DNA of 64,000 nt from Pisaster brevispinus (Eukaryota > Echinodermata > Asteroidea > Forcipulatida > Asteriidae). Each line of letters starts with the position of its first letter. The stretch's first letter is position 1. The DNA is taken from the NCBI GenBank assembly GCA_023634235.1, contig JAMKCF010000003.1, forward strand, positions 15,718,742 through 15,782,741. Direction: 5' to 3'. Positions 57,090 through 64,000 of the stretch are shown one piece after another. The translations under genes were made by a program, and so were the position numbers. The notes below the pieces were generated by a model. The model searched no databases. It saw only the letters and a list, made by a program, of their open reading frames with translations, and had not been told where the DNA came from.

Positions 57090-57734
57090 TTAAAAAATGC
57101 GACGTTATGCTCTAACACTGTGCAGTACCTATGGACTACTGATGGGTCAAGTGGAAATCATGAATTAGGATGCCTGCTTCATTAAAAAAACATATAGACA
57201 TTAGCATAACATTGGACTGGAAAATTACTTCAACTTAAAATTGAAAAGTCATAAGGGATAGACAGCATTTTTATCAATTGTTTGCCAATTTTGAAGGTGC
57301 TTTATTATGCTTTTTATGGTGCAGTGTAGGCATGATACTGTTTGCGTTTGATTTAACTTGACCCAGGATATTTGCTATTTTGGGGAATGTTGATATTTGG
57401 GGAAGAATGAGACATTAGTTTTTCTGAGAAGTCCTTGAAATTATATTGAAAATATAATTTTAAAAAGAGAAAAAAAGCAATAATCAACTGGCACGAAATG
57501 GTATGAGTAAGGATGCCTGTATTAATCCCACCAAAAACAAAATCAAACTTGAAAACTAGGCAAAAAATCATGGGGGGATCATAACAGAAAAATCTGCATT
57601 TTTATCAAATTTTTGAGAGAATTTGAAGGTGCGATATTACGCTCTAAAACGATGCAGTAAGCACTACTGGGTGCCTTTTTGTTAAACTCGACCCAGGATA
57701 TTTGCTTTGTTTTGGGAAATATAGGTTTTCCCGG

Positions 57735-58370
57735 CAAATGTCAGCAAAACAAAAATCATTCAACTCTATACGCATTCAAATTCACACATTTCCCAGTAAG
57801 TCACTAAAACTAGGTTTTCTTTTTAACTGTAAATGCATTTTATTTCGTTTTAAAGTGCCCACAATCCCTAATGATTCCGTTCTACTCATTCAGATTTATT
57901 CTAGTCACTTGATTTCGTTTAATAGGCATTCTAGACTACACTTTGACCATTAAGGCTTAATTTGATCTTCTACTACCTATTTACAATTCATGAACTCAAA
58001 TTAAGACTCATCGAAGCGCACAAGAAGTTGTTCCTAGTTTGCGATTCTTTTTCGTTTCTGAGCAATCAAATTCACCTTCTGTACGTTCAAATTAAACATG
58101 AGTTATGGCTCTCCTAGTAAGCTGAAAATCAATTTTCTACTGGCGCTTGAGTTGTTGTTCGTAAGATGCGTTTCTGTGTTGTTTACATTTCACTTACATC
58201 CTGTGTTTTGTCTTAATTGAAACACTCGTTAATTTTGCTTTGTTACACCACGATTAAATTTCAAGCCTGTAACCGATATAAACAGGTAAAGACAGTCAAG
58301 TTTGACAATTTGCGGTCATAATTTTTTATACGAAACAAAGCGGTTTGCTAAAGCCTTGAGATTGTTTGCC
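57735..58370. other. Insertion in the satellite, unclassified
   Basis: About 0.6 kb without satellite landmarks, between a monomer broken at GGGAAATATAGG and resumption near 58370-58560. Slightly richer in CpG than the satellite. No inverted ends or frame recognised. Confidence 0.4.
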
Positions 58371-59106
58371 CTGATGTTTTTATTTTGTCTTCTTTATTTC
58401 TGCTAAATTTTGCATGCTCTAAAATTATAATTTGTTTTTTATCTTGACCGTCGCTCTCGATGTATTTTTGTAAAAAAAATTCTTTTGTAGTCACTGTGGA
58501 TTTTGTGGAAATTATTTGAATAGGATTTGATGCTGATGGTATTTTATGGATTTTGTGGACTCTGATTTGGGTTTTTTGTGGGGGGGGGGGGTAGATGTTG
58601 CTAAATTTGCTGAAAACCTTAATAAAATAAGAGGTCAAGTGGAACAAAATGGTATGGGTGAGGATGCCTGCACCATTCAAACTCAGACATGAAAATTAGG
58701 CAGACATTTCATAGATTAGCATTTTCCGTCAAATTTGGGCCATTTTTGAAGATGCGATATATCATGCTACAAAAATGATGCAGTGGGCACTACTGATGCC
58801 TTTTTTATAGCTTAATGCGTGTTCTTAGCATTATTTTTGTAATTTTTTTTATTTTTTTTTTTTTTTTGGGGGGGGCGATTATGACAGCGATTTAGCAGAG
58901 AAATCCTAAATATTCCACCCCACCCAACCTAATAATAATAAATGACTAAAAAATAATATAAATAAAAAAAATGAAAAAGCACGAGCTCAATTGATATGAA
59001 TTAGCATGGGTTAAGATTTGGTTATGGGTTTTTCAAAAATTTGAAAAAACCCATAAGGATAAGTGTTTTCAGAGAAAAATCCTTTATATTTCACTGGAAA
59101 AAACGA

Positions 59107-59307
59107 CCCCCCCAAAAAAATAATAATAATAATAAATAAATAAATAAATAAATAAATAAAGATAAAAAAAAAAATAATAATAATAAAAAATAATGATAAT
59201 AATAAATAAAATAAAATAACAACCCATAAGGGGTAAGTGTTTTCGGAGAAAAATCCTTTATATTTCGCTGGAAAAAAAGCCCCCCCCCCCAAAAAAAAAA
59301 ATAAATA

Positions 59308-59349
<42 letters not shown>

Positions 59350-59395
59350 AATAATAAAAACAAAATAATAATAAATAAAATAAAATAAAATAAAA
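59107..59395. repeat. AAT/AAAT microsatellites
   Basis: Two stretches (59107-59217 and 59291-59395) of (AAT)n and (AAAT)n separated by a duplicated segment AAGTGTTTTC(A/G)GAGAAAAATC. The T-rich minus frames here are shadows of the repeats. Confidence 0.85.
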
Positions 59396-61437
59396 GGCTA
59401 AGTGATATGAAATGGCATGGGTTAAGAAGCCTGCTAAAGAATGAACATGAACATTAGGCCGACAATTAAAAAAAATCATGAGGTGAAATTCCAGTTTTTT
59501 GGGGGTCAAATTTGTGAAAATTTTGAAGGTGTGACAATATGCTCTAAAATGATGCAGTGGGTACTACTGGTGTATTTTTATTTGATTTGACGCAGGATCT
59601 TTATTATACATTGGGAAATATTGATATTTTTGGGAGGACTATGAAAAGGATTTTGCAGAATTAAAAAAAAATAAATAAATAAAATGGAAAAGCAATGGTC
59701 AAGTGATACAAAATGGAAGGGATGAGTATGCCAATAAAATCGAACATAAAAAAAGGCCAGCCCCATGTAGCACATTTGGGTCAAATATTATTTAAAAAAC
59801 CAATTAGATGCTCCAAACGATGCACTAGGTAATACTGATGCCCGATGGTTTTAAAAATGTTGACTTTTAAAGTCACTATAAAACAAGCACACTTAAGGTT
59901 TCATATGCACATATCAAGGGGTAATTCTTGCATTTTTTGTCAAATTTGCGATATTATTAAAAATGCGATTTGATGCTCTAAAGCTATGCAGTGGGTATCA
60001 CTACTGATGCCCCTTTATTTAATTTGATCCCGGATATTTTGATGGATTGTGTGGTAGTTTTGATATTTTTATCTTTTAGAAAAATTGATGAAAAATCCTT
60101 TAAAATATGAAAAAATGAAAAGGTTAAGTGGGTACCATATGGTATCATTGAGGATGCTTGCTTCATTTAAAAGCATAATAACAGATTTAAAAATTATACC
60201 AAAATTGAAAAATTCACAAGGGGTAAAATCCAGTGTTGTTATCATGGGCCAGTTTTGAAGGTGCAATATAATGCTCTATAATTGAATGGTGCAGTTTAAC
60301 TTGACGAATGTTATTTAGTATAGTTTTGAAATATTGATACTGTTTGGGAAAAAATATGACTTTTATCTAGCTGAAAGTGAATCCAACTATTAGAAAAATA
60401 TATATGAAAGATGCGCGAAAGTCAAGTGGTACGAAATTGTATGATCGAGGATTCCTGTTCATAAAAGCAATCAAGCGGGATTGAAAATTAGGCCAATTTT
60501 GGGGGGAAATTCATAAGGGTTATTGTTAAGCATTTTAATCAAATTTTGCCAAATTATATATTAAAAAACCCATAACGATTTGATGCTCAACTAATGTTTG
60601 CTTAATTATCCTGACCCCGGTTATTATTCAATTTATGATTCCCCAAAAATAAATTTGGCCCATCTTCCATGGTCGGTTAAATGGAATAAATTTGAATCAA
60701 TTATGATGCCCACTTCATTGTAAAAGCATTAAAACAAATCTGAAATTATGATTAAATATTGAAAAAAAAAAATCTTAAGGATTGAAATTTATCAATATTC
60801 TGTCTAAATGTCAAGGATTATTGTTATACTTTGCAATGATGCAATAAGCACTACTGATGCTTTTTGTTTAAGTTGACTCAGAGTGTTTGCTAAATTTGAG
60901 AAATATTTTGTAGGATTTTGGGGACTAATTAGGCCCCAAATAAGGAGATTAATTTTTATGGAATTTTTTTTCCCAATAAATATGAGAGGGACAACACGTC
61001 AAAAGATGTGTCATTGAATCAGTAAGGATGCCTGCCTCATTAAAAAGCAAATTATAAAATTTCTACCAGAAATAGAAAAATTACAAGGGGTATGCATTGC
61101 TTTTTTTAAGCATAATTTGAACCAATAATAGGTGTGATTTTGCGTTTATAAATGATGCAATACAAAATTACTACTGATGCCTTAATATCTAGGTTGATCA
61201 AGAATGTTGCTAAATTTGGGAAATTATTTCGATTTAAATTTTTTTTTTACCGATTAAGGCATTAAAAAGTAACTACAGAAATAGTTTATTATATCAAAAA
61301 CATGTTTGCTGATAAGTACTATGGTGGAATCCCCATGGGCTGGGGACCATTTCTTAGATGTGCATAGTTGACATGAAGCCTCATGCGTGTAGATTTATTT
61401 TGACTTAGATGTGTGTGATTTACAGTACATTGTGAAA

Positions 61438-61660
61438 CCACATGATTTTATAAAGAATCTTAGATAATCAAATATGTTTATTTATCTTAAATAATTTCTT
61501 TATTTATCTTAAATTAAAACAGGTTTTTTTTGCGTACCATTTATTTTTCCGTGCATTTTTTCCATCGATTTTTTTTTTGAAGCCACATGATTTTATAAAG
61601 AATCTTAGATAATCAAATATTTTCATTTATCTTAAATTAAATATATATATATATATATAT
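61438..61660. repeat. 60-bp direct repeat and (TA)n
   Basis: CACATGATTTTATAAAGAAT with following sequence occurs at about 61440 and 61583, 143 bp apart. The second copy runs into about ten TA dinucleotides (61640-61660). Confidence 0.8.
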
Positions 61661-61854
61661 GTAACATTATATTTATTAGGCCTATTATTATTATGATTAT
61701 GATTTATTTTTTTATTTTTTTACATTGTCACTTAAATATTTGTTATTAAGAAATTGAGAAATGAACTGCATGGACTTCATCTCCAGCTTTTATACCTTTT
61801 GAGCTGAAATGGCATGGACACAAATTTGCTAAAATTTTCCCACCGTGCTATCTT

Positions 61855-62085
61855 TTTTCAGAATTTTTTTTCCGTCGCATTTTTTTCCGTCGCTTTTTTT
61901 TTGCGTCGCATTTTTTTTGCATAGCATTTATTTTTTGCGTCACATTTATTTTTCCGTGCATTTTTTTCCATCGATTTTTCCCCGTCGCATTTGCTTTCCC
62001 GTCGCATTTTAAGTTTTGCGTCGCATTTTTTTCCCGTCGCATTTTTTTTGCGTCGCATTTTTTTTGCGTCGCATTTTTTCCCCTG
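61855..62085. repeat. T-rich tandem array punctuated by (G/C)CGTCGCA
   Basis: Eleven or so steps of TTTTTTTT followed by GCGTCGCA or CCGTCGCA, period 17-22 bp. The fragment TTATTTTTCCGTGCATTTTT with CCATCGATTTTT also occurs singly at 61541-61576. Minus-strand frames of KK(N/M)(A/R) repeats come from this array. Confidence 0.8.
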
Positions 62086-62099
62086 TCGATTAATTATAT

Positions 62100-62870
62100 A
62101 TGTCACAAAATATAAATATTTACAGCCCATGCTCATTTAAACGTAAACACGCAGGTTTCTAGGGAAACTTTATTCAGCATGTTCACCTGTATGAATACAT
62201 TGCACCAAACAGCGATTGCGCAAGAGAACGAATAGTCGGGTACCCTAGTTGGTCTCTTATCATGCAATGCTTTATTCGGGGTCCCAGGCAACGTGCAGCG
62301 TGAACGTGTATTCAAAATGGTCTCCAAGCACGCTCGATTCTGGCTGTGTCCGTGGACGATAGTTTGAGCATTTTCACCTTAACTTCAGTTCAGGCAAGGC
62401 TAATGTGTTACTTTTTTTATCTGGTTCACCACAACAAGTCTGAGAGCACGGAAGCCAGTACGTTTTGACTTGTACAATTTGACACATTGCGTTTGGCTGA
62501 TATGCTTTTGTACATGTACATGTACCTTTCACAATACTGTAATGGGCGACAGCGTGTTACTCTCTCTGCCTGGGATTATCCGTTATTCAGTACATTGTGC
62601 TGTTTTCCCGTTGGTCAACCAGGGATTTCCATTATCATCTGTCTAATTATTCACACGCAAACATTATTTATAGCCTATCTTACGCCAGTGTTTACAAATG
62701 ACTTCAAAATGGGCTCAAGTCTGAAACTGTACTACGACACTAGTACCGTATGGCAGCTGCTTTCCCATAGTCAATATTTATTTTATTTTCACAACAAAGT
62801 ATTTAGTATGGGGGAGAATGTTGACGGTTTTGTTTGTTTGTTAAACTGGGGGGGGGGGGTGCTGAGAGTA
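62100..62870. other. Non-repetitive sequence with one unassigned open frame
   Basis: More balanced base composition than the satellite. Contains a plus frame of 145 codons from ATG 62487 to 62924, which I do not recognise; its last third is low-complexity and it overlaps a poly-G run and the tandem duplication that follows. With no supporting splice or homology signal I treat it as chance or as part of an untranslated region. Confidence 0.3.
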
Positions 62871-63053
62871 TGTTTTGTCTGCAATCTTATTATTTTTATT
62901 TTTTATTGCGGTATTGTTGTGTAATTTCTTATTAATATGAAAATGAAATAAATAAACTCGAACATATGTTTGTCTGCAATCTTATTATTTTGATTTTTAT
63001 GGCGGTTTGTTGTGTAATTTCTCATCAATATGAAATAAATAAACTCGAACATT
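62871..63053 (+). repeat. 95-bp tandem duplication with AATAAA signals
   Basis: TTTGTCTGCAATCTTATTAT starts at about 62874 and 62969. Each copy ends GAAATAAATAAACTCGAAC, with overlapping AATAAA hexamers (62947-62956 and 63034-63043). Could be a duplicated 3' end of a transcript on the plus strand. Confidence 0.7.
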
Positions 63054-63149
63054 GGAAAAAGAACAAAAATCCATGGCCGTGTTTATTTTTTTGAGTTATA
63101 TAACTTAGATTAATAATATATTATTTAACATTTAATGGTTTTTTGCCAT

Positions 63150-63425
63150 ATTACGCCCTCGGTGGGAATATCGACCCCACCCCACACCCCACACCCCACA
63201 CCCACCCAATTCAGAGTTAGGACGGTTAAAGACCTTTTCAGTCGCTGATATTTTCTCAGTAAACACGTCCACCAATCAAGGCAAATTTTCCCCGTTTCGC
63301 CATCGGTGTGAATATCCACCCCCCCACCCACCCAATTCGCCCCAGAGTAGGACGGTTAAAGACCTTTTCAGTCGCTGCTATTTTCTCAGTAAACAAGTCC
63401 ACCAATTAAGGCAAATTTTCCCCGT
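63150..63425. repeat. 130-bp tandem duplication
   Basis: GACGGTTAAAGACCTTTTCA at 63221 and 63351, followed in both by CAGTCGCTG(A/C)TATTTTCTC and GGCAAATTTTCCCCG. Each copy is preceded by a CCCACCC-rich stretch of different length. Confidence 0.85.
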
Positions 63426-63594
63426 CTTCGTGTACCGTGCATTTTATCAATACACCGTTGAATTGACAAGCCCCGTGCACGCTACAACTCGGTATTACTC
63501 AGCCCCAATCTTGTCATCGTATCTGTTGTAAACAATCTTTACTTCAACCAATTCATTCTGAGATACTATATTACATTAAAATGCAAATTAGGAA

Positions 63595-63668
63595 GAGGTC
63601 CGTTGGCCTTGTGGACAAGGATCGGAACTCCTAAGCCTATGGTACCGGGTTCGAATCCGTGAAGTTAA
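63595..63668 (+). tRNA. tRNA-Arg(CCT)-like relic
   Basis: TTGGCCTTGTGGACAAGG resembles the A-box and D-arm of eukaryotic tRNA-Arg (TGGCCTAATGGATAAGG), the anticodon loop reads CTCCTAA (anticodon CCT), and the T arm has B-box GGTTCGAATCC. The acceptor strands do not pair (GGTCCG with GTGAAG), so it is probably a pseudogene or the head of a SINE. Confidence 0.5.
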
Positions 63669-64000
63669 TTTTGCATTTTGCAAATACTCTTTGGTATTTT
63701 AGTTTATTCTAAGGTTATCATAACATTAGAAGCGACGACAAGGTATGAAGACCCAACAGCCCAGTGGAAGGACTTCGGTTAATAAATGTTGCCATTAAAA
63801 AGGTTAAACAAACGCAAGTGTAGTAATGTGGGCATCAAACCCGCAGAGTACCCCGACTCCTCTTACGATGTTTCTCTGCTGTTGTTAACGATAATCCGGT
63901 ACCTGGTGTTTTCTTTGGCTGGTTCACACCGCCTGTGTGTATTTAATACCAAAGGGGCACGCAACTGGCTCTCGCAAGATCTCACGCCCGGTAATAAACT
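63669..64000. other. Unclassified end of window
   Basis: Features TGTGTATTTAATACC (TATA-like, about 63935) and a terminal GGTAATAAACT (AATAAA). These together resemble the U3-R part of a long terminal repeat, but the window ends before a boundary or partner can be seen. Confidence 0.2.

Larger units (their letters stand above)
57090..61215 (+). repeat. Degenerate satellite, monomer roughly 300 bp
   Basis: Two landmarks alternate. GCTCTAAAATGATGCAGTGG-type sequence followed by ACTACTGATG(C/G)C is found near 57107, 57635, 58757, 59535, 59808, 59966, 60265, 60830 and 61140. AGGATGCCTGCTTCATTAAA-type sequence is found near 57168, 57501, 58660, 59426, 59728, 60152, 60450, 60706 and 61023. Each monomer also has GACCCAGGATATTTGC and TTTGGGAAATATTGATAT. 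Divergence is high, so the array is old. Not related to the units upstream. Confidence 0.65.

Noticed and set aside
59011..59509. Three overlapping minus-strand frames rich in Phe, Leu, Ile and Tyr
   Set aside because: They read AAT/AAAT microsatellites in reverse; hydrophobic look is a composition effect, not a membrane protein.
61848..62136. Minus-strand frames of KKNATEKNA-type repeats
   Set aside because: Direct product of the T-rich GCGTCGCA array.
62487..62924. 145-codon plus-strand frame as a gene
   Set aside because: No domain, no conserved partner, end inside a poly-G run and a tandem duplication. Kept only as a note in the region entry.
1..64000. Retrotransposon coding regions (reverse transcriptase, integrase) or viral genes
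   Set aside because: No YADD-type, zinc-knuckle or DDE-like motif was found in the open frames; only a weak LTR-like end at the right edge, which is not enough for a call.

Overview
The window is eukaryotic and repeat-dense, and I find no protein-coding gene in it that I can defend. It is AT-rich with long C/G homopolymers. It has plus-strand GT-AG splice-site contexts and many short foldback elements whose ends read like GGGCCCAATTTCATAAAGC or GGGCTCGGTTTCACAAAG. From memory such foldback elements are common in echinoderms and related marine deuterostomes, so I suggest a sea star, sea urchin or relative, with moderate confidence and no species call.

The dominant structure is a large direct tandem duplication. 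A landmark starting AATCAAGATAAATACAG occurs at 419, 16374, 37576 and 56026. It defines unit 1 (419-16373, 15,955 bp), unit 2 (16374-37575, 21,202 bp), unit 3 (37576-56025, 18,450 bp) and a truncated unit 4 (56026 to about 56411). Bases 1-418 are the right end of a preceding unit. The same modules follow in the same order in each full unit: a G-rich array of CAGTGGCTTAACC elements; 2, 3 or 2 copies of a 2-2.7 kb S block holding C-rich minisatellites, CTCF-like motifs and a truncated tRNA-like sequence; a moderately GC-rich block that could be a promoter and first exon; several exon-like islands with acceptor and donor sites; a tandem array of about 200 bp exon-like monomers with splice sites on both sides (6, 7 and 4 copies); a foldback element inside about 112 bp repeats; a second foldback element; an ACTAACACTGC minisatellite; and an 84-nt piece identical in all three units that looks like a terminal exon.

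The units differ mainly by copy number and insertions. Unit 2 has an extra S block and a 100-N gap (24115-24214) flanked by the same ~567 bp on both sides, almost certainly unmerged contig ends. Unit 3 has a 2.27 kb terminal-inverted-repeat element (43546-45815) carrying a broken tail of a protein family I recognise by motif. The plus-strand exon-like pieces suggest each unit was, or is, a spliced transcript. Its central exons have no lasting reading frame, so it is either a non-coding RNA with expanding exons or a decayed gene in three copies.

From about 56600 to the end the sequence is different: a degenerate satellite of about 300 bp monomers (57090-61215), AT microsatellites, a T-rich array punctuated by GCGTCGC or CCGTCGC, a stretch of non-repetitive sequence (62100-62870), two short tandem duplications and a tRNA-Arg-like relic at 63595. 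Single-base homopolymer differences across the gap show that C/G/A run lengths here are unreliable, so open frames crossing such runs should not be trusted.
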